Source of the DNA: Drosophila miranda | Lineage: Eukaryota; Arthropoda; Insecta; Diptera; Drosophilidae | Assembly (NCBI RefSeq): GCF_003369915.1 | Contig: NW_022881603.1 | Coordinates: 23,185,515-23,249,514, forward strand | Reading direction: 5' to 3' | Length of the DNA stretch: 64,000 nt | Shown here: positions 45,675 through 57,582 of the stretch, one piece after another | Layout of the letters: each line of letters opens with the position of its first letter | Numbering within the stretch: the first letter of the stretch is position 1 | The notes under the pieces: generated by a model | Told to the model about the DNA's origin: nothing | Database searches by the model: none | Seen by the model: only the letters and a program-made list of their open reading frames with translations | Made by a program: the position numbers and the translations under genes

Positions 45675-46805
45675 AACGAGGGGGAACGTTGTGAGTTGCT
45701 GCGGACATCGCAACTCTACATTTATACCCGATACTAAGTCAGTATGGCTCTGCTCCGGCAGACGCCGCTAACATTGAACGACACGACAAAGAGTGCGTGC
45801 GAGAGAGACAGAAAATCAGTCTGAGCGTGACGTCGGGCGCTGCGTAGCCACTGCAAATTGATTTGTTCCTTTTGGCTATAAAAATGATCTGATCTGATCC
45901 AGATTCAACGATCTGATAGATATGGTCATTATCTATGATTCTGCGTTTAGTTTTCTCGTATCTTCAAAATTGTGGATGCCACAAATTTTCGTTCTTTGTG
46001 TGGGCGGAAGGGGGTGGGGCGAAATTTTGAGATATACGTTTTATAGTGAGATCTGACAGGAGTGCGGATACTAAATTTGGTTACTATAGCCTTAATAGTC
46101 TCTGAGATTTGTGAATATCCCCAGATTTGCATCCTTTGCGGGGGCGGAAGGGGGTGTGGCGAAATTTTGAAACAAACTCGTCTCGGTCCGATATATTAGG
46201 AGTGTGGATACCAAATTTGGTTGCTCTAGCTTTTATAGTCTCTGAGATCTAGGCGCTAATGTTTTACTCTAAGCAAAGCCGGCTATGCTACGTGTGTGTT
46301 AGAGAGAGACAGGGCGAGAAAAAATGAAATTGTGTTCTTGATGCTGGCTATAATAATAATACGATCCAATTCAGCTTCCGCAGTCTAAAAGATATGGTTG
46401 TTCTCTACGATTCTGCGTTTGATTTTTGATTTTATCGTATCTTTAAAAATGTGGATGCCACAGATTTTCGTCCTTTGTGGGGGCGGAAGTGGGCGGGGCG
46501 AAGTTTTGAAATATTTTTGTAGCAGTGACATATCACAGAAGTCTGGATCCAAAACATCGTTGCTCTAGCTCTTATAGTCTTTGAGCACTAGGCGCTGAAG
46601 GGGACGGACAGACGGACGGACGGACAGACGGACAGACGGACAGACAGACAGACAGACAGGGCTCAATCGACTCGGCTATTGATGCTGATCAAGAATATAT
46701 ATACTTTATGGGGTCGGAAACGATTCCTTCTGGACGTTACACACATCCACTTTTACCACAAATCTAATATACCGCAATACTCATTTTGAGTATCGGGTAT
46801 AAAAA
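45675..46805 (+). repeat. INE-1/DINE-1-like repeat, full length
   Basis: It runs from AACGAGGGGGAACGTTGTG to GAGTATCGGGTATAAAAA. It contains degenerate internal repeats (several versions of GTGGATACCAAATTTGG and the GGGGGCGGAAG blocks) and a GGAC/GACA microsatellite at about 46612-46658. It starts straight after a run of A in the 3' flank of the preceding LITAF gene. The right end matches the INE-1 terminus TATACCCG...; there is no coding capacity. Confidence 0.85.
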
Positions 46806-49800
46806 TCACCCAGTCAGATCGCAAGTCATCTCAAATGCCAATTTTAGGAGTGGGTTCTCCTATGCAGACATAACAAGACCGCGTGCAGAGAAAAATATTA
46901 ACGTGAACACATTACATGACAGCTCCCGGTTGTTTAATGGTGCTGAAGATCAACATTTTAGTAGCAAATTCAAAATATTAGTAAAAAAAGCTATAGACCT
47001 TAATAGTAGAATGGATCAAATGTTCAAACTAATACAGGATACGATGGAGGAAAAGAAAGCCTTCCGCGACCTGGTACAGAAGCTTATTTCAAAATGAACA
47101 AGCTTCAATTAAAAATCGGATTATGGAATGCACGAGGGCTAGTCAAGAACATTGAAGAACTTAGACTTTTCCTTAATGCTAATAAAATCGATGTAATGTT
47201 GATAACAGAGACACATATGCGCCCTGGTCTGAGAGCATTCGTACCAGGATACGACAAATATTACGCTGATCATCCCAGTGGAACATCGAAAAGTGGCTCT
47301 GCTCTGTTCATACGAACGTCCATTGCCCATACCCAGAACGAACCTACGTCCAGGATAAACATACAAGTTGCCAGCGTGAGTGTGCCGACTAATGTTGGAT
47401 GCATCAAGATCTCCTCAATATACCTGCCACCCAACCAACCTTGGAGTACAACTGATTTTGAGCAACTTTTTCTTAGCCTGGGGAACAGATTCATCGCAGG
47501 CGGTGACTTTAACGCAAAGCACCAATGGTGGGGTAACGTCAGATCATGCTGTCGAGGAAAGCGATTGCAAGAGGCCATCGTCAGTAGCACATGCGAAATC
47601 CTTGCCACTGGCGAGGCAACTTTCTTCTCATACTACACTCGCCTTACACCTTCTGCTCTCGACTTTTTCATTGTCAACGGGATTGCGCAAAACAAGCTGT
47701 CAGTCGAAATTAAATATGAACTCTCCTCGGATCACCCGCCAATTGTAGCATCAGTGCATCATTCTCCTCAAATCAAAACTATGAAGCAACAAATTCTCCC
47801 TCGAGGCTCTTGCGTTGAAGTATTTCAAGCCGAACTAGATAGTAGAATCAACCTCAACACGGAAATAAAAAGTCCCGATGATATTGAAGATGCAATCTCG
47901 ATATTTATGAGAAACGTAATATTGGCTGCATCTTCTGCTGCGCCTGTAAACCAATGTTCACCAAGCCAACGACGACAAGATACTCTTCTCCGAAGTGCCG
48001 TAGCACTCCTGCGCCTGAAAAGAAGAGTAAGAAGAGAGTATGCGAGAACGGGTGATACTCGAGTTCATCAAATCTACTTGAGACTATCAAACCGTTTGCA
48101 AAAGGTTCTTGCAAAAGTCAAGCAGACGAGCATTGATAACATTTTAGAAAAAGCTGGCCCCGATGCATCTTTCAACTATACTCTCTGGAAGCTTACAAGC
48201 CGATTTAAAAGAGTAGTCATGCCTAAATCGCCAATTAAAAATCCAGCAGGCGGTTGGTGCTACTCCAGTCAGCAAAAGGCTGATATCTTCGCAGACAGTT
48301 TAGAGCAAAGATTTAAGCCATTTAATCTTACGTCTGCTGTTACACGAAGGGCCGTCGAGCTACAATTGGAAATGCCATTTCAAATGTCCTTGCCAGCAAG
48401 CCCAGTCACATTTCAAGAGGTGGTGCAGCAAATTAAGAAGCTGAAGGCCAAAAAATCCCCTGGTGAGGACCTGCTGGACAACAGGACTTTAAAACTTCTG
48501 CCTAAAAAAGCCCTGCTACTTATAGTACTGCTCCTCAACAGCATTCTTAGGATAGGACACTTTCCTACCTGCTGGAAGATGGCGCTAATCTCCATGGTAC
48601 CTAAGCCAGAAAAACAACACACAGAAGTCGCTGGCTACAGACCAATTAGCCTGCTCTCAGCGCTAGGAAAGATGGCGGAAAGAATGATACTAAACCGCAT
48701 CATGCAGCTTGAACCTGTAAAGCAAAGAATTCCAAAGTGGCAGTTTGGATTTAGACAAGGTCACGGCACGCCAGAACAACTTCATCGAGTGGTCAACTTC
48801 GCGCTTGATGCAATGGAGCAAAAAATGTATTCGGTAGCTGTGTTTATGGACATTCAACAAGCGTTTGACAGGGTGTGGCATGATGGCCTCCTCTTTAAGC
48901 TGAGAAACATATTGCCGCCGCAGCTATTCCAGCTGGTGAGTAGCTTTCTAATGGACAGAAGTTTTAGAGTTGTTGTAAATGGAGCAAAATCATCGAAGCG
49001 CCCAATCTTTGCAGGCGTCCCACAAGGCAGCGTTCTTGGACCAACGTTATATACCCTATATACAGCCGATATGCCTTCGTCAAGGGTAATAACTGGGTTG
49101 GACGAGGACGATGTGTTGATAGCAACCTACGCGGATGACACTGCAGTGCTGACCAGAAGTCCAAGCATAAATCTAGCTACGGAAGCTCTGCAACAATATG
49201 TGAGCAGCTTTGAGGTCTGGGCTCAGAAATGAAACATAGGCATCAACAGCAGCAAATGTGCTAATGTTACTTTTGCTACGAGAACACTTTCTTGCGGAGG
49301 CATTAATATGCTGGGCTCCACACTTACGCACAAGAGCTCGTACAAATACCTGGGTGTTGTACTCGACAGGTCACTAAATTTCAAAACCCATACTACCATG
49401 GTTCGACAGTCGGAGATGGCGAAAGCGGGAAAGATGGCGTGGCTACTTGCACCAAGAAATAAGCTGTCGATGTACAGCAAAGTCACGATATACAAGTCCA
49501 TCCTCAGCCCCATATGGAAATACGCACTTCAAGTTTACGGCATCGCGGCAAAATCCAACTTAAATAAAATTAGAGTTGCTCAGTCAAGAATTCTACGACG
49601 AATATGCAATGCTCCATGGTACATACGAAACAGCGACATCGAGAGGGACCTAAAGGTTCCCAAAGTGGGCGATGTTATACAATTACATGCAGCAAGGTAC
49701 TTGCAACGACTTGGTGGTCACCCTAATGCGCTAGCCAGACGTCTAATTAACCCGCCAAGGAAAAGAAGACTCAAAAGGTGTCATCCACTGGATCTCCCTA

Positions 49801-50011
49801 CTAGATCCCTCCTATAACATCTCATTTACTTTTTGTAAATATTGTAAATAATGTATGTACCTACTCCATATATGTAACATTAAGTTTATGTATGTATCTC
49901 CTGTGATCAATTGTTTTTCCCCTTAAATGTAAAACTAGATTAAGCTGCCACGAAAGGTAGCAGTAAACTTGTTTACAACAAAATACAAATTTTCCACATG
50001 AAAAAAAAAAA
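46806..50011 (+). mobile_element. Jockey-clade non-LTR retrotransposon (LINE), 5' truncated
   Basis: A LINE with the tail of ORF1 (frame open to 47097), a nearly complete ORF2 (47094-49817), a 3' UTR and a terminal A-run (about 50000-50011). ORF1 is missing most of its length, including any zinc knuckles. The copy is bounded on the left by the right end of one DINE-like repeat and on the right by the left end of another. The 5' truncation is typical of incomplete reverse transcription. Confidence 0.9.
47094..49817 (+). pseudogene. LINE ORF2: endonuclease and reverse transcriptase, one in-frame stop
   Basis: An AP-like endonuclease comes first: GLWNARGL near residue 8, LITETHM near 36, AGGDFNAKHQWWG near 136 and SSDHPPIVAS near 210. 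The reverse transcriptase shows GYRPISLLSALGKMAERM, FGFRQGHGTPEQ, VFMDIQQAFDRVWHDGL, GVPQGSVLGPTLY and TYADDTAVL (near 682). The ORF starts at an ATG overlapping the ORF1 stop (ATGA), which is common in jockey elements. A TGA at 49230-49232 (codon 713, where related proteins have Trp) interrupts the frame. The same frame then stays open to the TAA at 49815. One substitution therefore probably inactivated it, and the insertion looks young. Confidence 0.88.
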
Positions 50012-51190
50012 AACGAGGGGGAACGTTGTGAGTTGCTGCGGACACCGCAACTCTACAGTTATACCCGATACTTAGTCAGTATGGCTCTCCTCCGGCAGAC
50101 GCCGCTAATATTAAACGACACGACAAAGAGTGCGTGCGAGAGAGACAGAAAATCAGTCTGAGCGTGACGTCGGGCGCTGCGTAGCCAGTGCAAATTGATT
50201 TGTTCCCTTTGGGTATAAAAATGATCCGATCTGATCCAGATTCAGCAGTCTGATAGATATGGTCATTATCTATGATTCTGCGTTTTTAGTTTTCTCGAAT
50301 CTGCAATATTGTGGATGCAACAGATTTTCGTCCTTTGTGGGGGCGGAAGGGGGTGGGGCGAAATTCCGAGATATACGTTTTATAGTGAGATCTAACAGAA
50401 GTGCGGATACCAAATTTGGTTACTCTAGCCTTAATAGTCTCTGAGATTTGTGGATGCCCCAAATTTTCGTCCTTTGCGTGGGCGGAAGGGGGTGTGGCGA
50501 AATTTGGACACGAAACGGTCAAGGTCCGATATCACAGGAGTGTGGATACCAAATTTGGTTGCTCTGGCTCATATAGGTTCTGAGATCCTTGAACTCATAT
50601 TTTGCAATTGGCAAAGCCGACCATGAAACCTGTGTGTTAGAGAGAGACAGAGCGAGAAAGAATGAAATTGTTTTCTTGATTCTGGCTATAATAATTATAC
50701 GATCTGGTTGAGATTTTACACTCTAGAATATATAGTCATCTTCTACGATTCTGCGTTTTTGGTTTTATCGTATCTTTAAAAATGTGGATGCCACAGATTT
50801 TCGTCCTGTGTGGGGGCGGAAGTGGGCGGGACGAAGTTTTGAAATATTTTTGTAGCAGTGACATATCACAGAAGTCTGGGTCCAAAACATCGTTGCTCTA
50901 GCTCTTATAGTCTTTGAGCACTAGGCGCTGAAGGGGACGGACAGACGGACGGACGGACGGACAGACGGACAGACGGACGGACGGACGGACGGACGGACGG
51001 ACGGACGGACGGACGGACGGACGGACAGACGGACAGACAGACAGGGCTCAATCGACTCGGCTATTGATGCTGATCAAGAATATATATACTTTATGGGGTC
51101 GGAAACGATTCCTTCTGGACGTTACACACATCCGCTTTTACCACAAATCTAATATACCCCAATACTCATTTTGAGTATCGGGTATAAAAA
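50012..51190 (+). repeat. INE-1/DINE-1-like repeat, full length, with long GGAC array
   Basis: It runs from AACGAGGGGGAACGTTGTG, directly after the LINE poly(A), to GAGTATCGGGTATAAAAA. Its microsatellite (about 50936-51043) is roughly twice as long as in the copy at 45675, with an uninterrupted run of GGAC units. It ends about 150 bases before the start codon of the next LITAF gene, so it abuts that gene's promoter. Confidence 0.87.
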
Positions 51191-51342
51191 CATTGTTTCG
51201 TTTCGCTGAATCTCTTTGTTTCATCTGCCGCTCTTCTGGTGTCTCTTTGGCTCGAGCCTCGCTCTTCTGTCATCTCTTTAGTGACTCATCGCTTGCTCAA
51301 TCGGTGGCCAAATTGCTTGGCGCGCTGTCTTGGGCAGTCGCA

Positions 51343-51777
51343 ATGCCGAGCGAGCCGAGTAGGGAATTGGAACAGGTGGATGTGGACCTGGAGGTGGACA
51401 ACAATTCGGGGGCCACCACGGCCACGCTGGAGGGACATCAAGACGGCAAGCCCCAGGTGAGGTTTTTTAGCATCGGTCCCAGCAGCTACCGAGTGCGCTG
51501 TCCGCTCTGCCAACAGGACTCCAAAACGGAGACGGTGGAGATGACCGGGGCCCTGGGCCAGCTCAGCTGTTTGCTATCCGCCCTATCCTGGTAAATGGCA
51601 GACTTTTCTATATCTACTCTCTCGCAGTTCTCTTTTAACTCCCAACCCCCTTACAGCTGCTTCTCGATCTTTGCCCTGACCTTTGTGTACTCGTGCCTGC
51701 AGAGTCGCCCTAAGACCAAACGGGTCTTCTGCAGCAGATGTGGGGGACATCTGGGCTTCCACTGGCGTCCCACTTAG
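51343..51777 (+). CDS. LITAF-domain protein (122 aa)
   Basis: Exons are 51343-51590 and 51657-51777, with a 66-nt phase-2 intron (GTAAAT...ACAG). The N-terminus is acidic (MPSEPSRELEQVDVDLEV). The domain runs from YRVRCPLCQQDSKTETVEM through a hydrophobic segment (LLSALSCCFSIFALTFVY) to VFCSRCGGHLGFHW. Both CxxC pairs are present. The start was chosen at MPSEPS because the 50 codons upstream look like 5' UTR, with a CT-rich stretch. The next LITAF gene starts only 240 bases downstream in the same direction. Confidence 0.9.
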
Positions 51778-52019
51778 CCGACCGACGTTCGAAGTGCCGG
51801 TTCTCAAGAATTAGCCAAGTGATCTATAAATAAATGCCATCGGCCAGCTGCTGTCCAATTTTTTATTAAGTAACGCGTTATTTTTCGGCCATCACTTAGC
51901 TGGCTCTTCTTCCAAAAAAAACATCTCTCGCTCTCCGTCTCACAGTGCCCACCCAGATTTAGATACAGATACACATCTGCCTCTGGTCTCAGTATAGGTC
52001 TGTGCGTCGTCGCTGTGAA

Positions 52020-52529
52020 ATGGCCAGCACCGAGAGCCTGGATGGCAGTGCCTGCGACTACGAGAATGGGGGCGGCGTCTCGGCCGTGCCACAGGTGGGT
52101 CACCTGACCACAGCGCCGCAGGAACTGCAGTGCCCAGCCTGCCGACAGTGGCAGACGACGCGCCTGGAACGCGAGGCCGTCGCCTGTCTACAGAAAATCG
52201 CCTGCACCCTGAACGTTCTTCTCTGCTGGTAGGCCCAATAAGATCCGGCCCCATACAACGTGCTCTCTCTCATGTCTATCGATTCTCCGTTTAGTAATCC
52301 CATTCGCTGGGAGGGACGTCACCATGTCAATCACTATTGCGGCGCCTGCGGTTGCTTCATTGGGCGCCACATCTCTTTGAGCTGGTACAAGCGCACCCTA
52401 TTCCTCCAGAGGGGCGAAGTGGAGGACAATGGACGCTGGCAGCGCTTCCGTAAGGTGGAGAAGGAGCAATTGGACGAAAAGAAACTGGGGAAGCAGCGTC
52501 AGGACCTGGATCGTCAAGCAAACAAATGA
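52020..52529 (+). CDS. LITAF-domain protein with charged C-terminal tail (147 aa)
   Basis: Exons are 52020-52228 and 52295-52529, with a 66-nt phase-2 intron (GTAGGC...TTAG). The first zinc pair is ELQCPACRQWQ and the second is NHYCGACGCFIGRH. The hydrophobic part between them is short (ACTLNVLLCC), and then comes NPIRWEGRHHVNHY, so membrane insertion may be weaker than in the canonical members. A Lys/Glu/Arg-rich tail of about 50 residues follows the domain. The tail and the CGCFIGR motif resemble the genes at 57583 and 58640, so these three form a subgroup. Confidence 0.87.
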
Positions 52530-52718
52530 GAACAAATATAAAAAAAAAATAATTTAATTTATTTGATTAAGGTCACTCCTATTCGCGGGTTCAACAGGTG
52601 TCGATACTCCAGAGGGCTACCTGTACTGTATCGATTCTCTTAAACCGAAGCCAAAATAAGAGTCCCAACGAGCTCCAGCTCTCCCATCTTTGGACTTTTA
52701 TCGCTCATTCGCAAAGCT

Positions 52719-54426
52719 TGTGATGGACCTATTTCAGGCTGAGGTAAACTCAGTCCCGTCCAGGGGTCAATCCACAAGAAATTTGTAGAAATTAAGGGCG
52801 GCGTCAGGGGGCGGCCTGTCGTAGAGAGGTGGATCGGGGCTAGGACGGGCGTCGCTCGTCGTGTATACGAAACGGCTGCGTAGACTCGGGGTGGGGTGGC
52901 GTCGGTGGCTCGACTAATTGGGGTGAACTTACGCAATCGGGGGTTTTTATACCCGATACTCAAAATGAGTATTGGGGTATATTAGATTTGTGGTAAAAGT
53001 GGATGTGTGTAACGTCCAGAAGGAATCGTTTCCGACCCCAAAAGTATATATATTCTTGATCAGCATCAATAGCCGAGTCGATTGAGCCATGTCTGTCTGT
53101 CCGTCTGTCCGTCCGTCCGTCTGTCCGTCTCCTTCAGCGCCTAGTGCTCAAAGACTATAAGAGCTAGAGCAACGATGTTTTGGATACAGACTTCTGTGAT
53201 ATGTCACTGCTACAAAAATATTTCAAAACTTCGCCCCGCCCACTTCCGCCCCCACAAAGGACGAAAATCTGTGGCATCCACATTTTTAAAGATACGATAA
53301 AACCAAAAACGCAGAATCGTAGAGGATGACTATATGTTCTAGAGTGTAAGATCTCAACCAGATCGTATAATGATTATAGCCAGAATCCAGAAAACAATTT
53401 CATTCTTTCTCGCTCTGTCTCTCTCTAACACACAGGTTTCATGGTCGGTTTTGCCAATTGCAAAATATGAGTTCAAGGATCTCAGAACCTATAGGAACAA
53501 GAGCAACCAAATTTGGTATCCACACTCCTGTGATATCGGACCTTGACCGTTTCGTGTCCAAATTTCGCCCCACCCCCTTCCGCCCCCACAAAAGACGAAA
53601 ATCTGTTGCATCCACAATATTGCAGATTCGAGAAAACTAAAAACGCAGAATCATAGATAATGACCATATCTATCAGATTGCTGAATCTGGATCAGATCAA
53701 ATCATTTTTATAGCCAAAAGGAACAAATCAATTTGCACTGGCTACGCAGCGCCCGACGTCACGCTTAGACTGATTTTCTGTCTCTCTCGCACGCACTCTT
53801 TGTCGTGTCGTTTAATATTAGCGGCGTCTGCCGGAGGAGAGCCATACTGACTTAGTATCGGGTATAACTGTAGAGTTGCGGTGTCCACAGCAACTCACAA
53901 CGTTCCCCCTCGTTTTCTTTGATAATTCGACACTTTATTGTAATTCTTAGCGGTTTAAATGAACTTATTTTAATTGGTCGCCAATGTCTTCTTGTGAGTT
54001 CCGGGTACCGCGTCTGTACTCCGGGTCGAGTCTCTGCGTAAGTTTTGGTACCACGACCGTACTGTGAGCCGGATCTCTGCGTAAGTCCTGGTACCACGAC
54101 CGTACTGTGAGCCGGATCTCTACGTAAGTCGCTCTTTGGTTCTCGTCGCCGTCTTTTTATAGGCCCGTATTGCTGGGTCGGCGGGTTTGACAAATGCACT
54201 TCCGCGTCGGGGTGCACTTTGCCGTTCTTGGTGATCGCCGCAGATTTTCACGGCGTCGACTTTCCTCCGTCGATGAACCCGGTCATCAACCCTGGTCATC
54301 GTTGTGGAGTTGGCGCGTGTTGATCGGTGGTTGCTTGCGGAGGGGGCGTTGGTTGTGGGCTGCGGTGCGATGCGCTCATTATAGGTCGGGGGACGGATTG
54401 TATCGAAACCGTTTAGGTTCGTTACA
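52719..54426 (-). repeat. Solo LTR of family C, split by a DINE-like repeat
   Basis: TGTGATGGACC (52719) to TTCGTTACA (54426) on the plus strand, with the target duplication AGCT on both sides (52715-52718, 54427-54430). No internal C sequence remains, so it is a solo LTR formed by recombination. It is more diverged than the C LTRs at 31 and 38 kb and has small losses, so it is older. A DINE-like repeat (about 52947-53915) has inserted in it. The right end lies only about 25 bases upstream of the TATA-like box of the P450 remnant. Confidence 0.87.
52947..53915 (-). repeat. INE-1/DINE-1-like repeat inserted in the solo C LTR (minus orientation)
   Basis: TATACCCGATACTCAAAATG on the left to CGTTCCCCCTCGTT on the right, the reverse of the copy at 50012. 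The LTR sequence on the two sides continues across it. There is no obvious target duplication, as expected of Helitron-like insertions. Confidence 0.87.
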
Positions 54427-54449
54427 AGCTTATCGAGGCGCGACCCTCA

Positions 54450-54455
54450 TATAAG
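54450..54455 (+). promoter_or_regulatory. Putative TATA box of the P450 remnant
   Basis: TATAAG lies about 110 bases upstream of the old start codon (ATG at 54562). It suggests that the promoter and 5' UTR survived the deletion of the N-terminal coding region. Confidence 0.45.
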
Positions 54456-54561
54456 CGCAGGAGCCCCTGCAATAGAAAATACAGTGTATTGTTGAGAGGT
54501 GTCCTCGTCGCATAGTACGGATAGATTTCACAACGAATTTCAACTACTAGAAGACCATAGG

Positions 54562-56181
54562 ATGTGGGCTATTCTAACCCTGCACCCTGGCACTGGGCCT
54601 GCATGGTTCTGAGCGACATATACAAACGCCACAAGGGCAAGATCGTTGGCATTTATATGATGAACAAACGGAGCATTCTGGTGAGAGATGCCCAGCTGGC
54701 GCGCCAGATCATGACCAGCGACTTTGCCAGCTTCCATGATCGCGGAGTCTATGTGGACGAGAAGAACGATCCGCTATCCGCGAACCTCTTCAATCTGAGG
54801 GGAGCCTCGTGGCGCAACTTGCGCAAAAAAATGAAGCCATCGTTCGCGTCGGGAAAGATCAAGGGCATGTTTGGTACGATCGACGATGTGGGGGACAAGA
54901 TGGTGCAGCACTTGAAGGGCGTGCTGGAGAGGGCGGGGGCGGACAATGAGATCGAGATTAAGGAAATGATGACCACCTATGCGGTGGACATTATTGGGTC
55001 GGTGATCTTTGGCCTAGAGATCGATAGCTTTGCTAATCCCAACAACGAGTTTCGGGCCATCAGCAACGAAGAAGCTCGGAGAAAGTCTCTGCTGCTAAAG
55101 ATCCATAACATCGCCATATTCATTTGTCCACCGTGAGTGCCATCCGATCTTTAATCCCCAATTCTGGACCCATATCTAATTCTTGATATTTCCACAGCAT
55201 TGCCAAGCTGATGAATCGACTGGGCTTTGAGAGCGCCATTCTCACAGCTCTCCGGGACATGATTAAGCGCACGATGGAGTTCCGGGAAGCAACAATGTGG
55301 TGCGTAAGGATCTGCTGCAGCTGCTCATCCGCCTGCGCAACACGGGCAGGATCGGCGAGGATGACGATGAGGTGTGGGACATGGAAACGGTCCAGGAGGA
55401 GCCTAAGGCCATGTCCATTGAGAAGATCGCTGCACAGGCCTTCCTCTTCTACGTCGCTGGGTCGGAATCGACGGCGGCCGCGGCTGCTTTCACTCTCTAC
55501 GAGCTGCCCATGTACCCGGAGCTGCTGAAGGAGGCACGCGACGAGGTGGACACAGTTCTTCAGAGGCACAATCTCGAGGGAACGGAAAAACTAACCTACG
55601 AGGCAGTGCAGGATCTTAAGTTCTTGGATCTCTGCGTAAAGGGTGAGTGCTTCGCCTATCACTAATCGAATTCGATCGAATTCTTTTGGATTTCCATGGC
55701 AGAAACCCTTCGCAAGTATCCTGGTGTGCCCTTCCTCAATCGTGAGTGCACCGAGGACTATCTCGTGCCGGGCACCAGGCATACCATCACCAAGGGCACG
55801 CCCATACTGATCTCCCTATTTGCCATTCATCGGGACCCTGTCTATTTTCCCAACCCCGAGGGTTACGATCCGCACCGTTTCGATGCGGATAAGATGAACT
55901 ATGACCAGGCGGCCTACATGCCCTTTGGCGAGGGTCGCATGCACTGCATAGGTGAGGATTCACTATAGATTGACCTTGTTTGATGTGGTTATATCTGGTT
56001 CTATGCACTTCTCACAGCTCTCCGCATGGGAGAGGTCAACACCAAGGTGGCAGTGGCGAAAATTCTGGCCAATTTTGATCTGGTTCAGGCCCCGCACAAG
56101 GAGGTGGAGTTCCGTTTCGATGCTGCTCCCGTCATGGTGCCCAAAGAGGGTCTGAACTTACGTTTGAACAAACGAAAGTAG
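54562..56181 (+). pseudogene. CYP6-like cytochrome P450, decayed
   Basis: A microsomal P450 of the insect CYP6 type, a family of haem monooxygenases active on hormones, plant toxins and insecticides. Exons are about 54562-55132, 55198-55642, 55703-55951 and 56018-56181, with short introns. Visible motifs are the I-helix VAGSEST, the ExxR motif ETLRKYP, DPHRFD and the haem loop PFGEGRMHCI. Two lesions are seen. The N-terminus is deleted: MWAILTL passes after a few codons out of frame into the VLSDIYKRH region, so the membrane anchor and about 70 residues are missing. A one-base deletion near 55290 also shifts the frame where FREGNNVVRKD would be expected. The residue after the haem-loop CI is Ala rather than the usual Gly. 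An assembly error cannot be excluded for the single-base change. The closest subfamily may be CYP6D, but I cannot confirm that. Confidence 0.85.
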
Positions 56182-56816
56182 GAAATCGAGCTCTAAGTAA
56201 ATGGATATATATATTGACGATAATAGTTGTTATCTGCAAAAAATACTTGCTTTGGATTTCATATCTCTCTCAATAAACAAAGGGAATATTTACCGGTCAA
56301 CAAACGGAAGCTTGAGCTTTAAGCTCCCTCTCCTCTCTCTCCGTTTATTTGGCTTAGCTTTGCAAATTAAAAACAGAGTACAGCTGATTTTTTCCTCTCA
56401 AGAATAACCTTTGAAAGCAATACACTGGCACGGAAAAGTCTGCCCCCACTCGAAGTGATCCAATAAATTATTTTACAATGCCCTTTTTCCAGTGCTTAGA
56501 AAGATGACGATGATGAAATGTGAAATCTATTTCTTTAATATGGAATTTGTTTCTCCGACAAATTGCTCCATTTATTGGATAAACAAAGAATGCGCTATTT
56601 TGATCTGGTTCTGCCTGACTGCCGATGACATCATAGCTCTATGCAGCACACATATCAACGTATGCGAGCTCTTTGGGATTCCATTGTTCACCCGCCGCTC
56701 TTATGCTCTTGGCGTCTCTCACAGCAGCTCTCTTAACCACATGTGGCTGCTCGGTTGTGGTTCTGCTCTGGCGGAGGTCAGCAATCGATGATCGGTCTCT
56801 GGTCCAAACAGTTACA
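56182..56816. other. Intergenic DNA between the P450 remnant and a LITAF gene
   Basis: About 0.63 kb with no supported gene. The last part holds a CT-rich stretch with CTCTTTGGGATTCC (56668), similar to stretches upstream of other LITAF genes of the cluster. It probably contains the promoter of the gene at 56817. Confidence 0.5.
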
Positions 56817-57337
56817 ATGGAACAGCACCAGCCAGTGGAGAGATTACAGGTCAGGCTGCTGCCCGCCCAGACGGCTGAGGAGCGGGCCGGTAACATCATA
56901 GCTCATGTGGTAGTGGAGGGTCATCAGGCCTCCCTGGTGCCCTACATCGATGAGCAGAGCTGCGAGAAGGTCACTCTGCGCTCCCAGTTGGAGGCAGCTG
57001 CTTCACCAGCCGTCCAGCAGCCTCGCTTGCGGTACTATGCCGTCGGCCCCTCCACCTACAAACTTCTGTGCCCCCTGTGCCGCGAGAGGAGCGAGGCGGC
57101 CGTAATGCGGGCGGCCAGTTTCTGCCTCAGCCTGCTCTCCTGGTGAGGATGCTCATCAAACGGCCACATAGAACAATAGATACATTTCCCACTTTCTATC
57201 CGTGTTGCAGCATCTTCCCGCTATTCTGGATCTGCTGCGTGTGCACCTGGTGTGGCTGCAACCGAGAGTGGACCACCAAAGGCGTCTATTGCAGCCAGTG
57301 CGGTGGCAAGGTGGGCATCCAGCGCAAGGCCAAGTAG
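56817..57337 (+). CDS. LITAF-domain protein (150 aa)
   Basis: Exons are 56817-57142 and 57211-57337, with a 68-nt phase-2 intron (GTGAGG...GCAG). The N-terminal 75 residues are mixed charged sequence with no known domain. The domain contains [14 protein letters not shown], a hydrophobic part ([19 protein letters not shown]) and [15 protein letters not shown]. Both zinc pairs are intact. The start [10 protein letters not shown] was chosen to fit the family. An in-frame ATG at 56673 would add 48 residues including a hydrophobic stretch, which LITAF proteins do not usually have. The [10 protein letters not shown] lead-in to the domain resembles the genes at 51343 and 58266. Confidence 0.9.
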
Positions 57338-57582
57338 TCGGTGGACCAATTAAAATGGAATTAATGCGAAACATTTTCAGTTCTAATTCTATTACGCATC
57401 TAACTCAATTAAATAAAAATCAAATAAATCATCTAGGGGCTCTCGTTCCCATTCACTGTTCTCCCAATCATTGGCTCTCTTTGTGCTCCCCCAAAGAGAT
57501 GACTCTTTTTTGGAGAAACCGAACAGGTTGTCCGATCGTGGGGGATCGGTTTCAGTTTCGACTGCGACCGCGAGTACCGACG

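Noticed and set aside
50936-51043. CRISPR-like short regular repeats
   Set aside because: This is a simple GGAC/GACA microsatellite inside a eukaryotic repeat, without spacers.
56673-56816. Upstream extension of the LITAF gene at 56817 as a signal peptide
   Set aside because: LITAF proteins are cytosolic-face membrane proteins without signal peptides, and the extension overlaps the CT-rich promoter-like stretch.
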